Shown here piece by piece: positions 1 through 5,544 of a DNA stretch of 7,030 nt. Positions within the stretch are counted from its first letter, which is position 1. Each line of letters starts with the position of its first letter. The notes below the pieces were generated by a model. That model was not told the origin of the DNA, did not search any database, and saw only the letters and a list, made by a program, of their open reading frames with translations. Both the position numbers and the translations under genes were made by a program. This stretch comes from JBARCX01 sp049794535 (GTDB lineage Bacteria; Pseudomonadota; Gammaproteobacteria; Xanthomonadales; Rhodanobacteraceae): NCBI GenBank assembly GCA_049794535.1, contig JBARCX010000150.1:1-7030 (forward strand), written 5' to 3'.

Positions 1-761
1 TTCCAGGAGTGCTGATAGTCGTTGTAGACCGTCTGCGGCGCCTTGTTATTTGCCAGCGATAAGCGGAGCGCCGAATACGTGGATGTCGGCAGGTTTAATA
101 CCGCGTTTCTTGTTCCGCTGTCGCGGCTACCTTGATCGGCGTGAATGATCACCTGAGTCTTGTTGGGATCGGGCGCATTCGTAGTGATATTAAGTACGCC
201 CGCCGATGTGCTTCGCCCAAAGAGCGTGCCTTGAGGTCCTTCGAGCACCTCGACACGGGTTACATCGAACAGTTGCGGTGGTCCTGCCGAGGCATTGCTG
301 TCGAGCGCGACACCATCGAGCACAATGCCGACACTGGATTCCGCTGTGCGCGCGTTATCCGGCACGCCAATGCCGCAGATTTCGAGGGTCGTGGACGAGC
401 CGCCTTGAGCAGTAAGACCAGGCACGGCGTGAGTGAGGTCCTGCACATCGTTCAAACCCTGGCTCTGCAATTGGCCAAGCGTAACCACGATGACGGGAAC
501 GGGGACGTCCTGAATCGATTCGGCGCGCTTGGTTGCAGTGACGACGATTTGAGAAAGGTTTGTCGCCCTGTCGGGAGTAACGGAACCATTTGCCAGCTGA
601 CGATTGGAGATATTTCCACGCCTCGGGTTAGACGAGGGTGCTGCGGCGGATCCAGTTTGCGCGATGTTATTAGTGGCTGGTGTGTCTTGCGCCAATGAAG
701 ACGTGGTGATCGTGGCGAAACAGCCACTGCATGCAAGCATGATCAGATAAGAACCACGCAC
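1..761 (-). CDS. TonB-dependent outer-membrane receptor, N-terminal part (runs off the left edge)
   Basis: Outer-membrane active-transport receptor; the family imports iron chelates, vitamins or glycans using TonB energy. The frame is open from a GTG at 759-761 to the window edge, giving 253 residues. AGGA (770-773) lies 8 nt upstream of the GTG, and the GTG opens directly into a signal peptide (about residues 1-24, ending SSLA before QD), which is why this start was chosen. IVVTATKR (72-79) resembles a TonB box. Residues about 80-196 form the plug domain: VPVPVIVVT, a PGL turn, IVLDGVALD, the hallmark VEVLEGPQGTLFGRSTSAG and LNITTNAP. The barrel is outside the window. One oddity: the usual IRGIG motif reads ICGIG here (Cys129 in place of Arg). 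The substrate cannot be told from the plug alone. The nearby exported esterase makes a siderophore-like ligand possible, but this is inference. A TetR-type palindrome upstream is the likely control site. Confidence 0.93.
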   Translation of the reverse strand, partial: MRGSYLIMLACSGCFATITTSSLAQDTPATNNIAQTGSAAAPSSNPRRGNISNRQLANGSVTPDRATNLSQIVVTATKRAESIQDVPVPVIVVTLGQLQSQGLNDVQDLTHAVPGLTAQGGSSTTLEICGIGVPDNARTAESSVGIVLDGVALDSNASAGPPQLFDVTRVEVLEGPQGTLFGRSTSAGVLNITTNAPDPNKTQVIIHADQGSRDSGTRNAVLNLPTSTYSALRLSLANNKAPQTVYNDYQHSW

Positions 762-836
762 TTTCTTCGTCCTGCTGTGTGGATTTGTTAGTCGGGTCGG
801 AATCAGCGGCGGAGTCGACGTTAGACCTAAATTTAA

Positions 837-854
837 AAACAGACAAGTCTGTTT
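837..854. promoter_or_regulatory. TetR-type palindromic operator upstream of the receptor gene
   Basis: AAACAGAC-AA-GTCTGTTT is a perfect 8-bp inverted repeat around a 2-bp centre. This size and symmetry are typical of operators for TetR-family repressors. It lies 75 bp before the receptor GTG. On the minus strand a -10-like TAAATT (830-835) follows it directly, so the palindrome would fill the spacer between -10 and -35, where a bound repressor blocks RNA polymerase. No convincing -35 was found, so the promoter itself is tentative. The TetR remnant at 1358-2022 is the natural candidate for the protein that once bound here. Confidence 0.6.
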
Positions 855-1193
855 ATTTCTACCTTGCAACAAGTTTGCTGAATTTTCGGTTTTTGCGGAA
901 TCAATCGGCCAACTAACGGCTGTCGCGGCGAATCCTGTGTCGCACCATTGAAGAATCAAGTCCACATATATTTAACGTAACAGTCGTGTTGTTTTAATTC
1001 TCAAGGTCATCCCGTCGATGGCCAACGACCCACGGCAGCGCGGACGGGTGGAAAAGATCGATGTTCGGTCAGCGCGAGCGATTGCTAGCCACGGCAATTA
1101 GGTTCCCCAAATCCGATATCGGCACGGGTCGTCTTCGCAGGGCGTTTCGTCTCGTCACTGAGATGCGCAACAAAAATCAAGTCCATCAAAGAC
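855..1193. other. Intergenic stretch without a recognisable gene
   Basis: About 340 bp between the receptor operator and the first small open frame. It contains an A+T-rich patch around 962-1002 that could house a promoter for the tetR remnant, but no -35/-10 pair with acceptable spacing was found. No coding frame, RNA gene or terminator hairpin with a T-run was recognised on either strand. Confidence 0.5.
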
Positions 1194-1337
1194 ATGGCTC
1201 ATACCGCGAGTGATACAAATATCATCTCGGACAGCGACCTAGCGCACGTGCTGTCGCTTATGCGGCACGCCGCGGCTTGCGAGGTCGGTTCGTTTTCATC
1301 GGTCGAGTACTTCAGTCGCGCCGCCGCGCACAACTGA
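1194..1337 (+). CDS. Possible 47-residue small ORF, unrecognised
   Basis: An ATG at 1194 opens a 47-codon frame ending in TGA at 1335-1337, 20 bp before the tetR remnant. The predicted peptide begins MAHTASDTNIISDSDL and ends SRAAAHN. No domain, signal peptide or membrane segment is visible, and there is no good Shine-Dalgarno sequence (only CAAAGAC precedes the ATG). It could be a leader peptide, a relic of a lost gene, or chance. Listed only because nothing else explains this interval. Confidence 0.15.
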   Translation: MAHTASDTNIISDSDLAHVLSLMRHAAACEVGSFSSVEYFSRAAAHN

Positions 1338-1357
1338 ATTCCCTGGAACTCAGTCCC

Positions 1358-2022
1358 ATGCGCGAAACGTCTTCGGGTTCCAAACAGGCGAGCGCACGCC
1401 CGTCAAACCGGGCAGCCCCCAAGGCAAGCGCTGCCGAGCGCAATGAGAATCACCAGTTGGTTATCTCAGCGTCCGAGAGCGATTATGCGCGAATGAACTA
1501 CGTCGATATCACGGTAGGACGATCTCATCGTCGAGGCAGGTATTTCGCGCCCGACGTTTTATCGATGGTTTTCGAGTAAAGACGAAGTCCTGGAGGAAAT
1601 CGTACGTCAGGCCAACGACGCGATTATCTTGGAACTTGGCTACACCTCATCCGAATCCACCAGCGTAGAGGCGAAAATCCAGGCGGGCGTGGATGTTTAT
1701 CAGAAATGGGGAATGGAAACGGGTCGATTGGTCTCGGCCCTCTATCGCGAGGCCAATCAGCAAGGCTTCCCCGCTCACAAGGACCGAAATCGGGTTGGCA
1801 AGAACATGCTCGTGCTTTACCAAAACCAAGCCGAGCTTCACCGCCTTCAAAACGACCATCCGCTCGTGTATCAGACACTCATCGCCGCCAAGGAGTACGT
1901 TAGCAGTTGACCGTTTGGCAAGCGGAAATCAACAACCGAGATGTCGAGACGACAGGGCAGGTGATGCTCAAATTGTTCTATCCACGCTTTTAAGCGAGGA
2001 AGAAGATAAGGCGTCCCGATGA
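1358..2022 (+). pseudogene. TetR/AcrR-family transcriptional repressor, frameshifted
   Basis: Ligand-responsive DNA-binding repressor, apparently broken. The ATG at 1358 starts a frame reading MRETSSGSKQASARPS and continuing to ARMNYVDITV; it then leaves the HTH after the GG at 1517-1518. Removing one G restores VDDLIVEAGISRPTFYRWFSSKDEVLEEI, a typical TetR helix-turn-helix with the RPTFYRWF recognition helix. As it stands, the HTH frame has a TAG at 1515-1517 and the 5' frame stops at 1577-1579. The ligand domain (about 1581-1910) is open and ends IAAKEYVSS-stop. A second frame from 1907 reads LTVWQAEINNRDVETTGQVMLKLFY, and a third ending at 2022 reads STLLSEEEDKASR. Both look like natural TetR C-terminal sequence, so two more single-base losses (about 1900-1910 and 1978-1981) are inferred. 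The repaired protein would be about 220 residues, normal for the family. Sequencing error could explain one shift but less easily three. Its likely target is the palindrome at 837-854. Confidence 0.82.
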
Positions 2023-2027
2023 GTTGA

Positions 2028-2047
2028 TACCATTTGCGATTTTGGTA
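2028..2047. promoter_or_regulatory. Small inverted repeat upstream of the esterase gene
   Basis: TACCA (2028-2032) and TGGTA (2043-2047) form a 5-bp inverted repeat across a 10-bp spacer, in the 164-bp gap between the tetR remnant and the esterase. It could be a weak operator or part of a poor hairpin. There is no T-run, so it is not a convincing intrinsic terminator. No clear promoter for the esterase was found in the rest of the gap. Confidence 0.15.
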
Positions 2048-2174
2048 CGCTGGCTACCTGAGGTGCAGCCTGGCGAGAGATCGAAGTTAAACGGGAATAC
2101 CTAACGGACGCTCACCAGGACGGCTCTACCATCTCTTAGTGACCTTCCTAACACACCGAAATATTGTTCAATAC

Positions 2175-2179
2175 AGGAA
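2175..2179 (+). promoter_or_regulatory. Ribosome binding site that fixes the esterase start
   Basis: AGGAA sits 7 nt before the ATG at 2187. This favours the 2187 start over the upstream in-frame ATG-less extension beginning at 2139 (GTG), which would put 16 extra residues in front of the signal peptide. Confidence 0.75.
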
Positions 2180-2186
2180 ACAGTCA

Positions 2187-3155
2187 ATGCGATCAGCGAT
2201 CACCCTAGCTTTCGCGAGTGCCTTTTTTCTTCCGCTGATTGCGCTGGCCTCGAGTCAAGAGAAAGCCCCCGTCGCGAATGCGACAACGGCCGCAGCGACC
2301 ATTGAATCCAGCCGAACGTTTGACTTTATCTCGAAGTATAACGGCGAGGAATATCGCGTAAACGTGTACTTGCCGCGGAAAAAGACACCCACCAACGGAT
2401 ACCCCGCACTTTTTGTTCTAGACGGGAATGCTCTCTTTGGCACCTTTGCCGAAGCGATGCGCAATCGATCCATGGCTGGCGAAATTGAGTCTGCTGTCAT
2501 CGTTGGTATTGCAAGCGGGGAGGGCGATCATGGTGCCGATCGCACGCTTGACTTCACGTCGACGGATATGTCGACCTATGAAAAGTCGGTTATTGTCGAT
2601 CTGGGGCCGGATCCACCGTATGGTGGTTCCGAAAAATTTTATCGCGTAGTCGAGGAAGAAATAAAGCCAAGAGTCGCTGCCATGGTCAAGCTTGATCAAA
2701 GTCGCTCGGTGCTCTTCGGATGGTCACTCGGTGGCCTATTTGTCGTGCACACCATGTTCGAGCACCCAGCTTCGTTTAAGTCATATATTGCTATCAGTCC
2801 ATCGCTTTGGCGAAATAATAAAGTAGTTTTCAAGGAAATACCGGGCTTCGAATATCAACTTTCCCATGGCCAGATTACGCCGAGACTTTTCGTCGGCGTG
2901 GGCAGTCTGGAAGAGAAAGCGCTTCCGGGGCTTATGGTCGGACAAGTACGACACGACCAACTCGCGGCTGAGTTGCGTTACTGCCAAATGGTAAGCAACA
3001 CCAAAGAATTCGCACACGACGTCGGACCGTATTTTTCACAGCATAATCTTGCTTATGCTTTCAAGGTTTTCGATGGTGATACGCACAACAGCGTGCCGTG
3101 GAGCGCGATAAATCCTGTTCTCGATTTCGCGTTTCCGGAAAATATCGCTCACTGA
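2187..3155 (+). CDS. Exported alpha/beta-hydrolase esterase, IroE/Fes-like (PF00756 group)
   Basis: Probable periplasmic serine esterase of 322 residues. Relatives such as IroE and BesA cut ester bonds of siderophores; others act on acyl esters. The start at 2187 gives an immediate signal peptide (hydrophobic core about residues 5-20, cleavage likely after LALA at 21). The YRVNVYLP strand is followed by PALFVLDGNALFGTF (73-87), typical of this group. The nucleophile motif is GWSLGG (178-183, Ser180), followed by LFVVHTMFEHP and AISPSLW. The likely catalytic His is His300 in GDTHNSVPW, and an acidic residue in GVGSLEEK (237-244) may complete the triad. Length is normal and the frame intact. 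Base composition is lower than that of the genes to the right (24 of 60 G+C at 2761-2820, against 38 of 60 at 6541-6600), a hint of separate origin. It may work with the TonB receptor by processing an imported ligand; that pairing is inferred from proximity only. Substrate unknown. Confidence 0.88.
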   Translation: MRSAITLAFASAFFLPLIALASSQEKAPVANATTAAATIESSRTFDFISKYNGEEYRVNVYLPRKKTPTNGYPALFVLDGNALFGTFAEAMRNRSMAGEIESAVIVGIASGEGDHGADRTLDFTSTDMSTYEKSVIVDLGPDPPYGGSEKFYRVVEEEIKPRVAAMVKLDQSRSVLFGWSLGGLFVVHTMFEHPASFKSYIAISPSLWRNNKVVFKEIPGFEYQLSHGQITPRLFVGVGSLEEKALPGLMVGQVRHDQLAAELRYCQMVSNTKEFAHDVGPYFSQHNLAYAFKVFDGDTHNSVPWSAINPVLDFAFPENIAH

Positions 3156-4073
3156 CTAGGCTACGGCGGCCTGCCTAAATCGGCGGAATGCGCCGGGACT
3201 TTCGCCCATTTTCTGGGTAAAAGTTCGCGTGAAATGGCTCTGGTCGGCAAACCCCGATGATAGTGCTACTTCGACCAACGACAAGTCACTCCGGCGCATC
3301 AGTTCAGTCGCATAGTCGATGCGTTGATGCAGAAGCCATTGGTGGGGAGTTATGCCCACGCTTTTCTTGAAGGCTTTGACAAATGCGCTGGGGGACAACC
3401 GGCAAGCGCTGGCTACCTTTATCAAGGATATTCCCACTGAAAGATGCTCACGCATTAACTCTTTTGCCCGCCGCTGTTGCCATGGAGCGAGCCCGGTCAC
3501 CTTGTATGATGGCTCCAATCGTGCGCCGCCATAGGTGCTGATCAGATGGCTATTCAACGCCAATAGAAGGTAATCAACAAAAATCTGGCTGCTCTGGGCG
3601 CCCAGCTTCAGATAGGGGATCAGTGACTCGCCGAGATTTCGGATGGTCGCGTCGTCGACGTATTGTCCCGGCTCAACAAGAAGACTGTTGATCTTCGTAC
3701 TGCCCATTTCTTGGCTCAGTTCTTCAAGCGATTGCCGCGGGATCAAGAAGGCCAAATGGTGAAAGGGTTCTTCGTAGAACAGTACTGGCTTTTGCATCAG
3801 GTCTATAAAGAAAGTGGCTCCGCTATCGCATGAGCCTGCTGCCACAGGCCTCCCTTTCAGCCACAGTTCTAGGCGCTTCACGCTGCGCAACTGTAGACCA
3901 ATGAGGTAGGCATCCTCATGGATAAAGGGTTCGGTTAGCCCATGGTGAGGCTTGTCGAAGAAAATCTCGGTGACCGCGAGAGACTGGCCGCGCGGCGTTC
4001 TGCTGACAAGCGTCGGTGGGTTGACGACGTGGAAAGAACGCCCAAGGCGTTCGCCATATGTTCCTTGCATCAT
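3156..4073 (-). CDS. AraC-family transcriptional activator
   Basis: Cytoplasmic DNA-binding regulator of 305 residues. The N-terminal about 185 residues form a sensing/dimerisation domain (PPTLVSRTPRGQSLAVTEIFF, LWLKGRPVAAG, FHHLAFLIPRQSL). The C-terminal AraC/XylS domain (about 195-300) has two helix-turn-helices: LIKVASACRLSPSAFVKAFKKSVGI (first) and LVEVALSSGFADQSHFTRTF (second), ending in the signature MGESPGAFRR. The ATG at 4073 is preferred because GAGGA (4083-4087) lies 9 nt upstream; a longer frame starts only at a TTG (4121) without a Shine-Dalgarno sequence. Its stop codon abuts the esterase stop with no base between. It is transcribed divergently from the chloroperoxidase-like gene. 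The paired 36-bp elements in between suggest that it activates both itself and that gene. The inducer is not identifiable from the sequence. Confidence 0.93.
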   Translation of the reverse strand: MMQGTYGERLGRSFHVVNPPTLVSRTPRGQSLAVTEIFFDKPHHGLTEPFIHEDAYLIGLQLRSVKRLELWLKGRPVAAGSCDSGATFFIDLMQKPVLFYEEPFHHLAFLIPRQSLEELSQEMGSTKINSLLVEPGQYVDDATIRNLGESLIPYLKLGAQSSQIFVDYLLLALNSHLISTYGGARLEPSYKVTGLAPWQQRRAKELMREHLSVGISLIKVASACRLSPSAFVKAFKKSVGITPHQWLLHQRIDYATELMRRSDLSLVEVALSSGFADQSHFTRTFTQKMGESPGAFRRFRQAAVA

Positions 4074-4082
4074 GACAGTATG

Positions 4083-4087
4083 TCCTC
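4083..4087 (-). promoter_or_regulatory. Ribosome binding site favouring the internal ATG of araC
   Basis: On the minus strand GAGGA is followed after 9 nt by ATG (4073-4071). The alternative TTG start at 4121 has no purine-rich match upstream. Both starts lie downstream of the candidate -10 at 4172-4177, so the promoter does not decide between them. Confidence 0.5.
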
Positions 4088-4171
4088 GCCCTGAAGAAGA
4101 GCGGTTAACCTTTAGCGCCAAACAGCACCATCTAGCTCAGTTGGTCACTCGTTTAAGCGCTGAGGCTTCAA

Positions 4172-4177
4172 TGTATA
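4172..4177 (-). promoter_or_regulatory. Candidate -10 box of the araC promoter
   Basis: TATACA on the minus strand matches five of six bases of TATAAT. Exactly 17 bp upstream, the -35 position reads CAAGGA, which does not resemble TTGACA and belongs to the conserved end of the 36-bp element at 4195-4230. A good -10 with no -35 beside a repeated element is the usual look of an activator-dependent promoter. The predicted leader to the ATG at 4073 is about 90 nt. Confidence 0.5.
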
Positions 4178-4194
4178 GCGCGAGTGAAGAAAGA

Positions 4195-4230
4195 TCCTTG
4201 GGGCGACCTGAAACGACCTGATTTGAGCTG
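4195..4230 (-). promoter_or_regulatory. 36-bp activator element, copy 1 (araC side)
   Basis: Read on the minus strand it begins CAGCT, contains ATCAGGTCGTTTCAGGTC (4205-4222) and ends AAGGA. The octamer ATCAGGTC is present once exactly and once as TTCAGGTC, 10 bp apart, so both face the same side of the helix. It matches copy 2 (4384-4419) at 29 of 36 positions, in inverted orientation. Its AAGGA end lies 17 bp before the araC -10 box. The neighbouring AraC protein is the obvious candidate to bind it; that is inference. Confidence 0.65.
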
Positions 4231-4231
4231 T

Positions 4232-4241
4232 TGATACGACC
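4232..4241. promoter_or_regulatory. Partial element core beside copy 1
   Basis: TGATACGACC equals the complement of the central ten bases of copy 2 (4396-4405) and begins two bases beyond copy 1. A further eight-base piece, GATACGAC, occurs at 4299-4306 in the same orientation. These may be auxiliary half-sites. They are short enough that chance is not excluded. Confidence 0.3.
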
Positions 4242-4383
4242 GCCCATGTCCTGCACTTGGCTTCGGCTCCCGGCTGATGGCGAGAAAGGATCCCGTCGGA
4301 TACGACGTGCTTGGTTCGATAGGGCTAACCCAGCCCGTACTGCGCGGATCCAGCATCTTCGAGTTGGCCCATGAGGCCTGCCG

Positions 4384-4419
4384 CAGCTTCCATCAGGTCG
4401 TATCAGGTCACCATAAGGA
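4384..4419 (+). promoter_or_regulatory. 36-bp activator element, copy 2 (hydrolase side)
   Basis: It begins CAGCT, contains ATCAGGTCGTATCAGGTC (4392-4409), which is two exact ATCAGGTC octamers 10 bp apart, and ends AAGGA (4415-4419). The seven differences from copy 1 fall outside the octamers except for one at the second octamer's first base. The AAGGA end lies 17 bp before the -10-like GATAGT, the same geometry as copy 1 has toward araC. It probably recruits RNA polymerase to the hydrolase promoter when the regulator is bound. Confidence 0.65.
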
Positions 4420-4436
4420 CCATGACACCGCGAGGC

Positions 4437-4442
4437 GATAGT
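4437..4442 (+). promoter_or_regulatory. Candidate -10 box of the chloroperoxidase-type hydrolase promoter
   Basis: GATAGT matches four of six bases of TATAAT. It was picked because it stands exactly 17 bp from the AAGGA end of copy 2, mirroring the araC side. The -35 position reads TAAGGA, unlike TTGACA. A start here would give a leader of about 65 nt to the ATG at 4515, and it rules out the longer upstream reading frame, whose start would precede the promoter. Confidence 0.42.
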
Positions 4443-4514
4443 TTGAACTCTCCAACTCGAATCAATTCAGTCTTTTACTTAACGCGTCGATTAAGGCGAC
4501 TTAACCGAGCACAC

Positions 4515-5339
4515 ATGATGAAATACTTGACGATGAAAGACGGCACCCAGATCTTTTACAAAGACTGGGGTAGCGGCACGCCCATTGTTTTCTCGCACGG
4601 TTGGCCGCTCGATGCCGACGCATGGGACGCGCAGATGCTGTTTCTGAAGCACAAGGGTTATCGCGTGATCGCCCACGATCGTCGCGGGCACGGCCGCTCC
4701 GGCCAGCCTTCTAGCGGCCATGAGATGGACACCTATGCCGACGACCTGGCAGTGCTTATCGATGAGCTTGAGCTCAGCGACGCCACCTTGGTTGGCCACT
4801 CGACGGGGGGCGGTGAAGTGACGCGTTATGTGGGCCGGCACGGCACAAAAAGGATTTCGAAGATGATACTGATCGGTGCGGTGCCCCCGCTCATGCTCAG
4901 AACGCCGGCGAATCCAGGCGGCCTACCCATCGATTTGTTCGATAACGTCCGTCGGAAGACCGCGACCCAACGTGCGCAGTTCTTCAAAAAGCTGGCCATA
5001 CCGTTCTACGGCTATAACCGTCCAGGCACTACGACATCGGAGGCCGTGATCGATTCATTCATGGCTCTCGGCATGCTGGGCTCTATCGATGCCGAGTACG
5101 AGTGCATCAAGGCATCCTCCGAAACCGACTTTACTGAAGACCTGAAGCGGTTCGACGTGCCAACGCTGTTCATTCACGGCAACGATGACCAGATAGTACC
5201 GATCGGAAACTCAGCCCACCTCGCAACGAAACTCGTGCGTAACTCGATAGTGAAAGTCTATCCGGGGGCATCTCACGGGCTTTGCACAACGCTAGCCGAG
5301 CAGGTTAACGCAGATATATTTGCGTTTCTTGCAGACTGA
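4515..5339 (+). CDS. cpo: Cofactor-free chloroperoxidase / perhydrolase-type alpha/beta hydrolase
   Basis: 274 residues, the usual length of the cofactor-free bacterial haloperoxidases (CPO-L/CPO-T type). These are serine hydrolases that in vitro make peracids from carboxylic acids and hydrogen peroxide, and the peracid then halogenates. Their physiological substrate is usually an ester or lactone and is seldom known. Motifs: FSHGWPLDADAWDAQM (26-41) with the oxyanion HGW, VIAHDRRGHGRS (51-62), nucleophile GHSTGGGE (94-101, Ser96), FSETDFTEDL-like SETDFTEDL (202-210), HGNDDQIVP (221-229, probable acid Asp225), and PGASHGLCTT (250-259, His254). The triad is complete. There is no signal peptide, so it is cytoplasmic. 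The first of two adjacent ATGs (4515, 4518) is used; the Shine-Dalgarno is weak. Expression is probably under the AraC regulator through copy 2 of the 36-bp element. No metal or heme ligands are expected or seen. Confidence 0.92.
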   Translation: MMKYLTMKDGTQIFYKDWGSGTPIVFSHGWPLDADAWDAQMLFLKHKGYRVIAHDRRGHGRSGQPSSGHEMDTYADDLAVLIDELELSDATLVGHSTGGGEVTRYVGRHGTKRISKMILIGAVPPLMLRTPANPGGLPIDLFDNVRRKTATQRAQFFKKLAIPFYGYNRPGTTTSEAVIDSFMALGMLGSIDAEYECIKASSETDFTEDLKRFDVPTLFIHGNDDQIVPIGNSAHLATKLVRNSIVKVYPGASHGLCTTLAEQVNADIFAFLAD

Positions 5340-5479
5340 AGTGTCTGCTATACGCCGTCAATTAAGCCGTGGGCACTGAATCGCGAGCACGTTCGAAACG
5401 CAACGCCGCCGCCATCAATATTCACGGTTTTCGCATACGGGTCACCTTTCTGGTGCCGCCGTACCTAGGGCCGGTACGA

Positions 5480-5495
5480 TATGGTATGTGCCATA
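5480..5495. promoter_or_regulatory. Inverted repeat upstream of the winged-helix/ATPase regulator
   Basis: TATGG (5480-5484) and CCATA (5491-5495) face each other across TATGTG, 49 bp before the GTG of the downstream regulator. It may be an operator, perhaps for that regulator itself. The remainder of the 205-bp gap after the hydrolase (5340-5544) shows no clear promoter, and no hairpin with a T-run that would act as terminator. Confidence 0.25.
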
Positions 5496-5533
5496 CTGAA
5501 AGCCGATATCGACCGTTTCCAGTCACCTGCATA

Positions 5534-5538
5534 GAGGG
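5534..5538 (+). promoter_or_regulatory. Ribosome binding site that fixes the GTG start of the large regulator
   Basis: GAGGG stands 6 nt before the GTG at 5545. The frame is open back to a TGA at 5497-5499, and no ATG, GTG or TTG start occurs between that stop and 5545. The next in-frame ATG lies inside the winged-helix domain. Confidence 0.65.
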
Positions 5539-5544
5539 TCTGAG

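Noticed and set aside
132..698. Plus-strand open frame of 188 codons within the receptor region.
   Set aside because: The minus-strand frame has a signal peptide, TonB box and plug motifs; the plus frame shows no domain and is its shadow.
954..1185. Direct repeat AATCAAGTCCA at 954-964 and 1175-1185.
   Set aside because: An 11-base repeat is expected several times by chance in 7 kb, and the flanks show no further similarity.
2054..2078. Imperfect hairpin GGCT...AGCC after the tetR remnant as a terminator.
   Set aside because: Stem is short and bulged and there is no T-run after it.
4074..4121. TTG start giving a 16-residue longer AraC protein.
   Set aside because: No Shine-Dalgarno precedes the TTG, whereas GAGGA precedes the ATG at 4073. 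The longer form cannot be fully excluded.
4128..4150. Sequence TAGCTCAGTTGGTCAC resembling the D-arm of a tRNA.
   Set aside because: No acceptor stem, anticodon arm or properly spaced T-arm follows; a GGTTCGA occurs only at about 4313, far too distant. It lies in the araC leader and is probably chance.
4371..4514. Upstream extension of the chloroperoxidase-type gene by 48 codons.
   Set aside because: The extension overlaps the 36-bp element and the predicted promoter, adds no family-conserved sequence, and the family length fits the 4515 start.
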